A stretch of DNA of 64,000 bases from an uncultured Muribaculaceae bacterium (GCA_910587475.1 CAJUMR010000009.1:21043-85042); one strand, 5' to 3'; shown: positions 50,885 to 60,692, numbered from the stretch's first letter. Translations and numbers: made by a program. Notes: a model not told the origin generated them from the sequence alone.

Positions 50885-52066
50885 TTATCCGAGCAATCCG
50901 TCAAGCAGCGGAGCAATGCGGCGAAGCGCTTCGTCCAAGCGTGAACGCTGAGTCGCAAAATTGATGCGGATATAACGTCCGTCGCCGTAAATTTCGCCGC
51001 CATTGATGCGTACATGTGCCTTTTCGCAGAGCAAGCGCTCTATCTCCTCGGCACTGATACCTGCAGCACTGACATCGATCCACGCAAGATACGTTGCTTC
51101 GAGGGCCGCAACTGGATATGAGGGCAGATGTTCCGAGAAGTATGCTGTCAGCAGCCTGTAATTCCCGGCGAGATAAGTTTTCAATGCTTCAAGCCATGGT
51201 GCGCCGTGGCGATACGCCGCAATAAGCCCTGCAACGCCGAACGGATTGACATCGCAAACTTCGTTGTCATTGATTGCGCGGTCGATCTTTGCTCTCACCT
51301 TATCGTCAGGCGCGACAATGTTGGCAATCTGTAGTCCTGCTGTGTTGAATGCCTTGCTCGGAGAATTGCAGACCACCGCGTCATGATCAACGGTCGCGTA
51401 AGGAACATAGGTCTGACCAGGCATGAGAAGCTCGCAATGTATCTCGTCGCTGATGACTCTCACGCCGTGGCGCCGGCAAATATCGGCAAGTTTTTCAAGT
51501 TCATCGCGACTCCATACCCGCCCTGTAGGATTATGAGGATTGCACAGGATCAACAGCTTATTTGACGGATCGGCGGCAAGACGCTCTATATCCTCGAAAT
51601 CCATTCTGTAGGTGAACGACCTTTCGTCGAGATCGACTCTTTGCAGAGGACTTGCCACAATGCGACACCCGTTGTTTCTGATCGATGAAAAGAAACAGTT
51701 GTAAGCCGGAGTGTGGACGATCACTCCATCACCCGGAGCGGTCAAAGCCTTGATGACAGCGGACACAGCGGGAACGACTCCGGATGTGTAGATTACTTTT
51801 GAGCGGTCGATAGAATAATTATGACGGGTAAGAAACCAGTCGCCCAAAGCAGAATAATAATCGTCGGGGACATAGGTATAGCCGAACACACCGTGATCGA
51901 CTCGCTCGCGCAATGCATCGACTATCACCGGCGCTGTCTTGAAATCCATATCGGCTACCCATAGCTGGATCATGTCATCGGGGTCGTCGGTATGATCGTC
52001 CCATTTGTATGATCCGGAATAACGCCGGTCGACTATGCTGTCGAAATCAAAGCCACACTCCATCAT
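50885..52066 (-). CDS. MalY/PatB-type PLP aminotransferase, second copy
   Basis: A 393-residue fold-I PLP enzyme, a distant paralogue of the gene at 31826. It shows FDFDSIVDRRYSGSYKWDD, LWVADMDFKTAPVI, the ILCNPHNPTGRVWSRDELEK region, VISDEIHCELLM, and the PLP lysine in VVCNSPSKAFNTAGLQ (about 235). The PatB/MalY group cleaves cystathionine or other sulfur-containing amino acids. It is flanked by DUF3737 (4-base overlap) and MATE, a set that is unlike the dapF context of the first copy. Substrate not determinable. Confidence 0.9.
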   Translation of the reverse strand: MMECGFDFDSIVDRRYSGSYKWDDHTDDPDDMIQLWVADMDFKTAPVIVDALRERVDHGVFGYTYVPDDYYSALGDWFLTRHNYSIDRSKVIYTSGVVPAVSAVIKALTAPGDGVIVHTPAYNCFFSSIRNNGCRIVASPLQRVDLDERSFTYRMDFEDIERLAADPSNKLLILCNPHNPTGRVWSRDELEKLADICRRHGVRVISDEIHCELLMPGQTYVPYATVDHDAVVCNSPSKAFNTAGLQIANIVAPDDKVRAKIDRAINDNEVCDVNPFGVAGLIAAYRHGAPWLEALKTYLAGNYRLLTAYFSEHLPSYPVAALEATYLAWIDVSAAGISAEEIERLLCEKAHVRINGGEIYGDGRYIRINFATQRSRLDEALRRIAPLLDGLLG

Positions 52067-52914
52067 GGCTTCAAAGTTGCAATGATTTTACAATCGGCAG
52101 GAGCCTTGCAATGCTCATCGATGATGATTTCGCCTACCGACGGAGACTCGATGCGTCCGGAGCGGGGATTCTTTATGCTTGTGACAGGGGAGATCAGACG
52201 TGCATCGACAGAAGAATCTTCAAACGCAAGGTCGCAGTCAGCATCAAACACACAATCCTCCAGCACGAGATTCTCAGCGTAGCAAAGCGGTTGAGTGCCC
52301 GAAATGCGGCAACGCACCAGTTTAAGATTCCTGCTATGCCAGCCGAGATATTCACCCGAAATGGTACTGTCGATAACTGTGACATTTTCGGTGTTCCAGA
52401 ATGCATCTTTCGAGTCGATCCGAGCATTACGTATGACAACATCGCGGCAATACTGGAATGAATAATTGCCTTGCTGACTATAATTGTCGATATCAATATT
52501 TTCGCCATGCATGAACAAATAATCGGCCTTCGCAAGCTCAACATCGCGGAGTTTCACACCGCTGCAATGCCACAAAGTTTCGGCCGCATCGGGTATGCGT
52601 ACCCGTTCAAGCGACAGATTGTGCATCTCACGGAACATCTTAGGTGCATCGACCTGAGTGTCCGACATTTCAAGATTGCGAGAATACCATATGGCTGCAC
52701 GCGCTCCTTCAGTGAACACACAGTTTTTTATCTTAAAACCATCGACATGCCAGAATGGATATTTTCCTTCGAAACGGCAATCGACAGCCTCAATGTCCTC
52801 GCAGCACTTAAGCGCTGATTCACCTGCGTGGACAGTAACATTTCTAAGCAGAAGGTTCTTCTCGCCAAACAACGGGCGTTCGCCTCCGAAATCTTTATTC
52901 TCAATCAGTTTCAT
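52063..52914 (-). CDS. DUF3737 right-handed beta-helix protein
   Basis: A 283-residue cytoplasmic protein of the DUF3737 family. The recognisable start is KDFGGERPLFGEKNLLLRNV, followed by repeated short strands of the form xxVxxCxF or NLxLxxCxI (for example IKNCVFTEG, LVRCRISGT and LVLEDCVFDA) over about residues 20-240, which indicate a parallel beta helix. These proteins are often called hydrolase-like, but no catalytic site is established. The start is followed by coupled translation into the MalY-type gene (4-base overlap). The 99 bases upstream contain no convincing promoter. Confidence 0.88.
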   Translation of the reverse strand: MKLIENKDFGGERPLFGEKNLLLRNVTVHAGESALKCCEDIEAVDCRFEGKYPFWHVDGFKIKNCVFTEGARAAIWYSRNLEMSDTQVDAPKMFREMHNLSLERVRIPDAAETLWHCSGVKLRDVELAKADYLFMHGENIDIDNYSQQGNYSFQYCRDVVIRNARIDSKDAFWNTENVTVIDSTISGEYLGWHSRNLKLVRCRISGTQPLCYAENLVLEDCVFDADCDLAFEDSSVDARLISPVTSIKNPRSGRIESPSVGEIIIDEHCKAPADCKIIATLKP

Positions 52915-53013
52915 ATATACTTAGAGCTTGTTTAAATCAAATGTGAATACTCTGTCAAAATCCCGGTTATTATCAACATTAGATTCCGACAACACTGCCC
53001 GGCTTGGCATCTG

Positions 53014-54786
53014 TCATTGTTGCATCGGCAACGCAGTCTGTATCTGCTTTCGCTGCGTCTGAGGAGCCGGTCGTTCGGCGGTAGACATTATCTCCTCCAT
53101 TTCATCAGGCACAACAAACACATCGTCGGGTGAAGTCGGACGGATCGCCTCGAACCACCGGAACTTAGCAAGATAGTAGAGAGATCGTTTGGCCATGAAA
53201 AGCGGGGTCGCCGTACCAGTTGTCTCCGGCCACATCTTTATCCGCTCGGTTGTGCGCCCCTTGAAATCGGCAGTCAGGAAGCTGCTCTCGGCGTTGACAA
53301 TCTTATTGACTGTCGAATCAGATTCCTGCGGATACATTATAATTTCTACGTTTCCGTTGATATCTATGCGACGCAATTCGCTGTCGGCAAAGTAAGCGAT
53401 CATCTCTTTTCCTGCGATCTGATTGAAATGCTCACCCTCGATCTGCTGAGCGGCAAAACCAAATTCGGGCAGACGTGCACGGTCGATTGTCGAATCGTTG
53501 AGATGCATTTCGATGATGTTACCGAATATCTGCTGACCTTCATTCCATACTACCGGATTGACAAACATCCTCAGCATCGAGTCGCGTTCGGTGAAACGCA
53601 TCGAGTCGCAGACCCCTTGAAGATCGGTACGGAAGAAACGCACTCTCGGATAGACCTGCATGATGTGACATGTGTCGAGACGCATGCGTTCGGGTGTGCC
53701 GAGAATTGTGTCTGCCGGGATGACGATCGTGTCAAGTTCGATAAACGATTCGATCTGTCGGCCATGAAGATATAGAGTATCACCTTGTGAGTACTCTTTT
53801 ACGAGGGCATGTCCGGTTACATAAGAACTGTCGCGGATTTCATCATAGAAGCCGTAGTCACCGCATACCTGGGCACAGTTGGCTGTATCGGTCAGCACCA
53901 TACGTCCAAAAGCTTCGCCATAGCCGACATTATGATTATAATAGACCGAATCGGCTACAAGAGTTTGATTCTGGTTTGTGACTATCGTCGGTCGCTCGGT
54001 GAGAGTGCAGATGTTGGAATCGGTGAGATAAACTCCGCGGCGGGTGTAAATAGTCCCCCTTGCATTGACTATCGTACTGAACGAATTAAGTTCGGCAACG
54101 TGCAGAGCCGTGTTATAATATAATGTATCGGTGTAAATGTCGAGCGTATCTGTTTCAGACCTTGAGTTGAGATGAACATCGGTGTAGAAATTCGCTTCCT
54201 TGGTCGACGGCATGTATTCGCCTTCCTGCGAAGTCAGTCTGTTGGAGGCATCGGTCAGCACACCGCCGACATTGTAGTAACCGAGGTCAAGTTTGAGATC
54301 ATAGACAAACACATCGGTCTCGAGCATCACGTCCTTGTTGATCAGTTTAACTTTCTTGCCATAGTCGGCATACAGTGTTGCAACTTCTATGTCGGGGCGT
54401 CCGTCATACACCAATTCGTCGGCATAGACAAATAGAGTGTCACCCTGCTCCATTCTCACATTACCAAAAGCCTCTATCGACTCTGTATCGGGAAAATAAT
54501 GACAACTGTCGCAGTACATGAACATAGGTCCCTTGGTGAAACACACGTCATCGACAAGAATCATGAACGAATCGGTGTCGGCTTTGCGCAGCACATTGGC
54601 ATGCTCAAGAAACACCCTGTTGCCTGCCGCGCGGTCGGCGTTAGGCACCTGCGGCGAGAATACAGCGTCGGCACTCACAGCGCGTTGCGCCGAAGTCGGC
54701 AAAAACAATGGCGCCATCATTGCTGCCAGAGCTGCAATGACGGCGGTTTTGCCTTTGGTTATGTATTTCTTAGTACTATCAATCAT
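53014..54786 (-). CDS. OstA-like outer-membrane LPS-assembly protein
   Basis: A 590-residue protein with an N-terminal signal or anchor segment (about 14-35) and repeated OstA/LptA-type beta-jelly-roll units over about 50-430 (VFLEHANVLRKADTDSFMIL, DTLFVYADELVYDGRPDIEV and TLYLHGRQIESFIELDTIVI are representative). In Bacteroidetes such long OstA-like proteins are thought to form the periplasmic LPS bridge or part of LptD. The C-terminal tail is proline- and glutamine-rich. The ATG at 54786 overlaps the surA-like stop by 8 bases; an ATG at 54798 is also possible. LptB, the ATPase of the same pathway, is encoded elsewhere in the window. Confidence 0.83.
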   Translation of the reverse strand: MIDSTKKYITKGKTAVIAALAAMMAPLFLPTSAQRAVSADAVFSPQVPNADRAAGNRVFLEHANVLRKADTDSFMILVDDVCFTKGPMFMYCDSCHYFPDTESIEAFGNVRMEQGDTLFVYADELVYDGRPDIEVATLYADYGKKVKLINKDVMLETDVFVYDLKLDLGYYNVGGVLTDASNRLTSQEGEYMPSTKEANFYTDVHLNSRSETDTLDIYTDTLYYNTALHVAELNSFSTIVNARGTIYTRRGVYLTDSNICTLTERPTIVTNQNQTLVADSVYYNHNVGYGEAFGRMVLTDTANCAQVCGDYGFYDEIRDSSYVTGHALVKEYSQGDTLYLHGRQIESFIELDTIVIPADTILGTPERMRLDTCHIMQVYPRVRFFRTDLQGVCDSMRFTERDSMLRMFVNPVVWNEGQQIFGNIIEMHLNDSTIDRARLPEFGFAAQQIEGEHFNQIAGKEMIAYFADSELRRIDINGNVEIIMYPQESDSTVNKIVNAESSFLTADFKGRTTERIKMWPETTGTATPLFMAKRSLYYLAKFRWFEAIRPTSPDDVFVVPDEMEEIMSTAERPAPQTQRKQIQTALPMQQ

Positions 54787-56170
54787 TTGAGTCACCATTC
54801 TTGGCTTTTATCCAACCCTGGTGTTCGAAATCGCAACCGCGCCATCCGTCCTCAATGCGGACATAGGTCTCGTGTATCTTCTTGTCGAGCCACTCCTTGA
54901 CCATCTTCTCTTCGATAGACTGCTGGTACATCGATTTGATCAACTGGAAGTCATCGGCAAGGTTAGCTGAATGAGGATCGATGCGATTGGTAAGCTTCAC
55001 AATTGCCACAATGTCGCTGTCGCGCTTCGGATCTTTCATCACAAACGCCTGCGACACATCGCCGGGCTGCATGTCGGCAACGACTTTAGCGATTTCCTGG
55101 GGCAGCTCCGACATTGTGAAACGGGTTGTGCCGCTACGCGAGCTCCTGTCCTCTCCGTTGACCATCACACCGCGGCTAAAGCGGGTGTCTTTATCCTGTG
55201 AAATATATCGCGCAGCATCTTCGAAAGTGAACTTTTTGTCAGCGATATCAGCGCGGATTGAGTCAAGACGATTGACGGCGTCGACCAGATCTTTGTCAGC
55301 GACCTTGGGGCGGAGCAATATATGACGGGTGTTGATGCGGTCGCCACGTTTTTCGATGAGCTGAATGATGTGGAAACCGAATTCGGTCTCGACAATCTTC
55401 GACACCTTTTTGGTATCGTTGAGATTGAATGCAACGGCAGCGTACTCAGGAGCAAGCATACCGCGTCCCATGAAACCGATCTCACCGCCGCGGATACTTG
55501 AACCGGCATCTTCAGAATAAAGAATGGCAAGAGTCGAGAATTCACTTTCGCCACGGTTAATTCGGTCAGTATAGTCGCGGAGACGCGATTTGATATTGTC
55601 GATTTCCTCGCGGGGAATCAAAGGTTTAAGCGTGACGATCTGTACCTCTACTTCCAATGGCACCGACGGGATACTGTCGGCCGGGAGAGTTTCGAAATAT
55701 CGACGGACGTCAGAGGGGGTGATCTTTACATTCTTGACAAGCGACTGGCGCACCTGGGCAATACGCGAACGATCGCGCATGTTCTGGGCAATATCTTCGC
55801 GTATCTGCGAAAAAGGCTGACGCAGATACTGCTCTACTTTCTCACGCGAACCGAGTTCATTGATCAAATAGTTGAGCTGCTGGTCGGTCTGCTGCTGTAC
55901 CATAGCTTCCTGCACCTCGACAGTATCGATTTCTGCCTGATGGAGGAAAAGCTTATTGATAGCAATCTGCTCGGGTATAACACAATAGGGATCGCCCTTG
56001 ATAGAAGGGCGTTCCTGCAGATATTCCTGATAAGCCTTTTCGATTTCCGATTTATAGATAGGTTCATCGCCGATGACCCAAGCGACTTCTTCCGCAATAT
56101 TGTTCTGAGCCGAAGCTGAAGCGACAGCGGCAAAAAGCGCAAGCGGCGCCATGAGATGTTTGATATTCAT
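54779..56170 (-). CDS. surA: SurA-like periplasmic chaperone with two parvulin domains
   Basis: A 463-residue protein expected to guide outer-membrane proteins to the BAM complex. The signal peptide is about 1-21 (LALFAAVASASAQ). A helical SurA N-domain spans about 25-170, a first parvulin domain about 180-280 (GGEIGFMGRGMLAPEYAAVA and GFHIIQLIEKRG), and a second, more divergent domain about 285-400. The final part returns to the N-domain chaperone module. It has its own -7 element in a 62-base gap after the parvulin-less paralogue and continues into the OstA-like gene. Confidence 0.9.
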   Translation of the reverse strand: MNIKHLMAPLALFAAVASASAQNNIAEEVAWVIGDEPIYKSEIEKAYQEYLQERPSIKGDPYCVIPEQIAINKLFLHQAEIDTVEVQEAMVQQQTDQQLNYLINELGSREKVEQYLRQPFSQIREDIAQNMRDRSRIAQVRQSLVKNVKITPSDVRRYFETLPADSIPSVPLEVEVQIVTLKPLIPREEIDNIKSRLRDYTDRINRGESEFSTLAILYSEDAGSSIRGGEIGFMGRGMLAPEYAAVAFNLNDTKKVSKIVETEFGFHIIQLIEKRGDRINTRHILLRPKVADKDLVDAVNRLDSIRADIADKKFTFEDAARYISQDKDTRFSRGVMVNGEDRSSRSGTTRFTMSELPQEIAKVVADMQPGDVSQAFVMKDPKRDSDIVAIVKLTNRIDPHSANLADDFQLIKSMYQQSIEEKMVKEWLDKKIHETYVRIEDGWRGCDFEHQGWIKAKNGDSND

Positions 56171-56208
56171 ATGATGATGAAGTATAAATGTAGATTCAAA
56201 ATACTTGA

Positions 56209-56216
56209 CAAAGATA
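56209..56216 (-). promoter_or_regulatory. -7 element for the surA-like/OstA-like genes
   Basis: Minus-strand TATCTTTG fits TAnnTTTG. It gives a leader of about 35 bases before the ATG at 56170, so these two genes can be expressed independently of the upstream PpiC genes. Confidence 0.5.
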
Positions 56217-56232
56217 CGACAAATTTGCCAAA

Positions 56233-57105
56233 TCAGAGATTTAAATCGACGAATAATTGAATTTTACCGTCGGCCATGGTTTTATCATAGAGATTACGCA
56301 TGAGATTGGCGTCGTAGATGCGGCGCTGCCGGGCTGTCAGACGCTCTGTAATCAACCTTTTGGCATTATCGAACGGCATCACTGCGCCAGTCGGCAACAC
56401 ATCCTTGATATCAAGCAGATAGACAAATCCGCCTGCTGTGGTTTCGAAATGATCGCGTCCTTTCAGAAAAGCATCGGCTTTATCGCCGAAATCATACGGT
56501 ATGTGCATTTCGACCTGCGACCAATCGACCCATTTGTCCCGGAAATAGTCGTAATGGATAGCCGATGTAAGCACTTCTTTTTCGAGCCGATCGATATCAT
56601 CCTGCTTATCTGAGCGATAAAGCCGGCGTATCGCGGCAAGATTAGGCGCATTGTCAGGCACTTTGAGATAGATACCCTGAAGCATAGGCCTGTCGAGGAT
56701 GAAGTCCATCTTATTGGCCGCATAATAGGAGCGCAGCGAGTCTTCCGAAAACTCTGTGACAGCATGAGCATCGGCCATTCGCTTACGGTATTCGAGTTCG
56801 ATGAGTCTGTTGCGGTAATCGTTGACCATGCGGTCAATGTCAGCCATCTCGATTTCTGTCGACGCAATATCTGAAATCAGACGACTGTCAATCCATCTTT
56901 TGATGTAGGCCGAGGCATATCTGGCGCTGTCAGCACTGTTCAGACCGACAGGAAGAGCCTTTGCAAGGTCTGTGCGCGTCAACTGCGAGGTTCCGATCCT
57001 CACCAAAACCTGACCGTCACCCTCGTCTGCATGAGAACATGCAGAGACAAGGATGACAGCCAATGCGCCAGCAATCAGGCGCGATGTCATGCGCTTAAGT
57101 CGCAT
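56233..57105 (-). CDS. Lipoprotein SurA relative lacking a parvulin domain
   Basis: A 290-residue lipoprotein with lipobox Cys23 (ILVSAC). Residues about 30-190 resemble the helical chaperone module of SurA/PpiC proteins (TRTDLAKALPVGLNSADSAR, YIKRWIDSRLISDIASTEIE). The glycine- and histidine-rich parvulin core (GG..G...HII) is not visible, so isomerase activity is unlikely and a holdase role is more plausible. The ATG overlaps the stop of the upstream double-parvulin gene by one base (TAATG), so it is coupled. It sits between two full SurA-like genes. Confidence 0.75.
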   Translation of the reverse strand: MRLKRMTSRLIAGALAVILVSACSHADEGDGQVLVRIGTSQLTRTDLAKALPVGLNSADSARYASAYIKRWIDSRLISDIASTEIEMADIDRMVNDYRNRLIELEYRKRMADAHAVTEFSEDSLRSYYAANKMDFILDRPMLQGIYLKVPDNAPNLAAIRRLYRSDKQDDIDRLEKEVLTSAIHYDYFRDKWVDWSQVEMHIPYDFGDKADAFLKGRDHFETTAGGFVYLLDIKDVLPTGAVMPFDNAKRLITERLTARQRRIYDANLMRNLYDKTMADGKIQLFVDLNL

Positions 57106-59051
57106 TATTTATTGTTTTCTTTTACAGTCTTCAGCACTTTTTTATTGATCTTTACCGGATAGCGTTTGTGGAGCTGTTTGAGCCATTGCTTTTCGAGAAG
57201 AGCCTGATAGTCGGTAGTGGCTGCGCCGCGCACATCGGCAGCTTCCTCCGGATTGTCGAGTATGCGGCCTCGATAAGCTGCATATGACGCCCAGCGCGGG
57301 TTCTTGGCCTCGGGCTTTTCTCCACCGAATGCAAGATAGTCAGTGATGGGATTTTCGCCCTTGGCGGCAATAACACGCTCGATCTTAATCTTCTTTGCAA
57401 ATTTCTTGCGCACGTCGGCCACAAATTCTTCGGGATCTTCGATAGCGATAGAGTCGGCATATGCAACTGCTTCATTCACGATTGTATCGTTGGCAGCAAA
57501 GATAATGTAACCTTTGAAGCGGGGAGCATCCCAAGCATATCGTTTGGCATTGTCGTGGAAGAATTTTTCAAGACCATCATGGTCTTTAGCTGCCTTATCC
57601 CAAACATTGCGGTTAGAGATTTCAAAGAGGAGTATGCCGTCGCGATATTCGTTGACAAGATTGCTGTAGTCCGTATTGTCAGACTCAAGATCTTCGATCG
57701 CGCGGTTTACGACATATTGGTCGGCAAGATCACCGGCTGCAGCCACAATGGCTGACGCAAGCACAGCTCCACTGGGGAAAGTCGTCGACGGGAGCGATGC
57801 AAAGGCATCGGCCACTGAGATTTCGCCTTCGGCTAAACGCACCAGAGGAATTGTATCGGCGGCAACAGTCGCCAACACTGCGCTGTCGGCCGGAAGATTG
57901 GACATTCGGTGGCGAAGCGCCATCTGGTTGGCGACAAGCGAAGTGACACCATATTTGCGGGCCAGTTGTTCGAGGCGAGCCTTGCGAGGCTCTTCGGCGC
58001 GGCCGTCACGAGCCATGGCGGCTACTATTTTATCACGCATCTGATCGAGAGGTTCGACATCGCGATGTTCATAGCGCTTGATGATATGATAGCCGAAAGC
58101 TGTTTCAAAAGGCTTGGACAATTCTCCGTCGGCAAGCGCGAAGGCCACACTGTCGAACTCGGCGACCATCACACCTCCGCCAAACCATCCGAGATCGCCA
58201 CCACGCTGAGCCGATCCCGGATCTTGCGATTCGGCCTTTGCTACAGCAGCGAAATCAGCGCCGCCTTGAAGCACATTGTATATCGAGTCGATGGCTTGCT
58301 TCTGAGCAGCTATCTGATCCTGTGGCACGTCGCGTGTAATCTTGAGTATGTGAGCAGCATGTACTTCACCGCGCGACGGACGTTCGGAGTTGACCTTGAT
58401 AATGTGGAGTCCGAAGCCCGAATCGATGACCGGCGACACCTGACCAACCTTGGTATCATAGGCTGCTTTTTCAAAAGCCCACGGATAACGTCCGGCAGGA
58501 AGCCAGCCCATAAGTCCACCTTTCTGAGCTGTCGGCGTATCGACCGAATACTTCGCCGCAGCATCCTCAAAAGAGATGTCACCCGACACAATAGCCTTTC
58601 GGATAGAATCGGCACGTGCCATTGATTTCGGATCGGCACCGGCAGAACGATTGACGGGTATCATTATATGACTGACGTTAAGCTCCTTGAGCATATGATC
58701 GTATGCTTCTTTGATCAGAGCATCCTCAATCGATTTGTCGCGTAGATAAGGGGCGGCAAGTTCATTGCGGAATTTGCCATATTCAGCGACAAATGCCGCC
58801 GTTGTGTCAATGCCGGCATTTTCCGCATCAGCCACTTTAAGTTTATAGTCGACAAACATGTCAATATACTCGTCGACAGTCTGAGGTTTCAGCTGCTGGG
58901 CATTATTTTTATTGTACAGATACAGGAATTCGCTGAGCTTTACGTCGCGACCGTTGACAGACATCAGCACCTGATCTCCGGCGTCGGGTGTTGCAGCAAA
59001 AACTCCGGCGGCCAATGAAGCAGCCGCTACAGACAGAAGTAGTTTTTTCAT
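57105..59051 (-). CDS. PpiC/SurA-type protein with two parvulin domains
   Basis: A 648-residue secreted peptidyl-prolyl isomerase. The signal peptide ends near residue 20 (AAGVFAATPD). Two parvulin domains follow, at about 125-225 (HIMIPVNRSAGAD, GGLMGWLPAGRYPWAFEKAA, GFGLHIIKVN) and about 230-335 (GGDLGWFGGGVMVAEFDSVA, AFGYHIIKRYEHR). The C-terminal half (about 350-648) is a helical, SurA-like chaperone region without a third parvulin core. It leads the OMP-folding cluster. The lysine-rich C-terminus ends in KENNK. A strong guaB terminator separates it from guaB. Confidence 0.9.
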   Translation of the reverse strand: MKKLLLSVAAASLAAGVFAATPDAGDQVLMSVNGRDVKLSEFLYLYNKNNAQQLKPQTVDEYIDMFVDYKLKVADAENAGIDTTAAFVAEYGKFRNELAAPYLRDKSIEDALIKEAYDHMLKELNVSHIMIPVNRSAGADPKSMARADSIRKAIVSGDISFEDAAAKYSVDTPTAQKGGLMGWLPAGRYPWAFEKAAYDTKVGQVSPVIDSGFGLHIIKVNSERPSRGEVHAAHILKITRDVPQDQIAAQKQAIDSIYNVLQGGADFAAVAKAESQDPGSAQRGGDLGWFGGGVMVAEFDSVAFALADGELSKPFETAFGYHIIKRYEHRDVEPLDQMRDKIVAAMARDGRAEEPRKARLEQLARKYGVTSLVANQMALRHRMSNLPADSAVLATVAADTIPLVRLAEGEISVADAFASLPSTTFPSGAVLASAIVAAAGDLADQYVVNRAIEDLESDNTDYSNLVNEYRDGILLFEISNRNVWDKAAKDHDGLEKFFHDNAKRYAWDAPRFKGYIIFAANDTIVNEAVAYADSIAIEDPEEFVADVRKKFAKKIKIERVIAAKGENPITDYLAFGGEKPEAKNPRWASYAAYRGRILDNPEEAADVRGAATTDYQALLEKQWLKQLHKRYPVKINKKVLKTVKENNK

Positions 59052-59104
59052 CGTACTTGCAATCTCTTATTGTATTAAAGATGGATATTATCTAAGGAAT
59101 AAAA

Positions 59105-59146
59105 CGACAAGTTGCGGCAAATATTATATTTTGCTGCAACTTGTCG
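59105..59146 (-). terminator. guaB terminator
   Basis: CGACAAGTTGC (59105-59115) and GCAACTTGTCG (59136-59146) form a perfect stem, extended inward by GGCAAA/TTTGCT with one G-T pair. On the minus strand it is followed by TTTTATT. Confidence 0.9.
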
Positions 59147-59183
59147 CTTAAAAGTCGTTAAATTATGAAAGATCGACCACCAA

Positions 59184-60662
59184 TCAACGCTGCGATGCGC
59201 TGTAGTTGGGAGCCTCGCTTGTTATCGACACATCATGGGGATGGCTTTCTGCAACACCTGCATTTGTGATACGGGTGAAACGGGCGCTATGGAGCGCGTC
59301 GATATTATGGGCGCCGCAGTAACCCATACCCGCACGCAGACCGCCGAGCATCTGATAGACTGTCTCATAGAGAGTTCCCTTATAGGGCACTCGGGCAGCA
59401 ATGCCTTCAGGCACAAGTTTTTTCGTGTCTGTTTCTCCTGCCTGGAAATAGCGGTCCTTCGAACCTTTTTCCATTGCTTCGAGCGAACCCATGCCACGGT
59501 AGGATTTGTATTTACGACCGTTGAAAATAATTGTGTCACCGGGCGACTCCTCGACTCCTGCAAGCAGACCGCCGAGCATCACAGAGTGTGCACCGGCTGC
59601 GAGAGCCTTGACAATGTCACCGCTGTATCGGATGCCACCATCGGCAATCAGAGGAACATCTGTATCGGCAAGGGCTTTAGCCACATCGTAGACTGCTGAA
59701 AGCTGAGGCACACCGACTCCGGCAATGATGCGGGTCGTGCAGATCGAACCGGGACCGATGCCGACTTTCACACCATCGGCACCATTCTCGACGAGATAGC
59801 GGGCAGCTTCGCCTGTGGCGATATTGCCTACCACGACATCGATCTGGGGATATTTCTCCTTCACTGCACGCAGCACACCGACCACACCCTGGCTATGACC
59901 ATGAGCTGTGTCGATCACAATGGCATCGACTCCTGCTTCAACGAGGGCGTCGACACGATCCATCGAGTCGGCGGTCACGCCGACTCCTGCTGCCACGCGG
60001 AGACGACCGAGAGCATCTTTGCAAGCATTAGGTTTATCCTTGGCCTTGGTGATGTCTTTATATGTAACAAGTCCGACAAGACGGCCGTCGGCATCGACTA
60101 CGGGGAGTTTTTCGATTTTATGCTTCTGGAGTATTTCGGCTGCTTCCTCGAGATTTGTCGACTGAGTTGTGGTGACAAGGTGCTCGGTAGTCATCACTTC
60201 ATCGATCTTGCGGTTGGGGTCTCGCTCGAAACGGAGATCGCGGTTGGTGACAATGCCGACAAGCATGCGGTCTTCGTCAACAACAGGAATGCCACCGATG
60301 TGATACTCTTCCATCATTGCAAGCGCATCGCGCACAGTCGATCCGCGACGGATGGTGACAGGATCGTAGATCATTCCGTTTTCGGCACGTTTCACGGCAT
60401 GCACCTGACGAGCCTGTTCGGCGATGGTCATGTTTTTATGGATCACACCGATGCCTCCTTCACGGGCAATCGCGATAGCAAGCTGCGACTCTGTGACAGT
60501 GTCCATGGCCGCAGAAACCAACGGAACGTTGAGTGTGATGTTTCGAGAAAAACGTGTTTTGAGATTGACATTACGGGGCAAAACCTCCGAATATGCCGGA
60601 ATTAGCAGGACGTCGTCGAATGTGAGACCGTCCATTTGAACTCGATCTGCAATAAATGACAT
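59184..60662 (-). CDS. guaB: IMP dehydrogenase
   Basis: A 492-residue GuaB converting IMP to XMP with NAD, the committed step of GMP synthesis. The N-terminal barrel segment has LTFDDVLLIPAYSEVLPRNV, a CBS-domain pair is inserted at about 95-215 (HIGGIPVVDEDRMLVGIVTN), and the catalytic cysteine is in GIGPGSICTTRIIAGVG (about 300). The flap RGMGSLEAMEKGS and the C-terminal EGIAARVPYKGTL are intact. The CBS domains allow allosteric control by purine nucleotides. Its promoter overlaps the terminator of the upstream gene. Confidence 0.98.
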   Translation of the reverse strand: MSFIADRVQMDGLTFDDVLLIPAYSEVLPRNVNLKTRFSRNITLNVPLVSAAMDTVTESQLAIAIAREGGIGVIHKNMTIAEQARQVHAVKRAENGMIYDPVTIRRGSTVRDALAMMEEYHIGGIPVVDEDRMLVGIVTNRDLRFERDPNRKIDEVMTTEHLVTTTQSTNLEEAAEILQKHKIEKLPVVDADGRLVGLVTYKDITKAKDKPNACKDALGRLRVAAGVGVTADSMDRVDALVEAGVDAIVIDTAHGHSQGVVGVLRAVKEKYPQIDVVVGNIATGEAARYLVENGADGVKVGIGPGSICTTRIIAGVGVPQLSAVYDVAKALADTDVPLIADGGIRYSGDIVKALAAGAHSVMLGGLLAGVEESPGDTIIFNGRKYKSYRGMGSLEAMEKGSKDRYFQAGETDTKKLVPEGIAARVPYKGTLYETVYQMLGGLRAGMGYCGAHNIDALHSARFTRITNAGVAESHPHDVSITSEAPNYSASQR

Positions 60663-60692
60663 AAATTAGTTATGATTTAAATTTATTGCGTG

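Noticed and set aside
57909..58625. 238-codon plus-strand frame opposite the double-parvulin gene.
   Set aside because: Shadow frame of a conserved gene; the product shows no domain and no start context.
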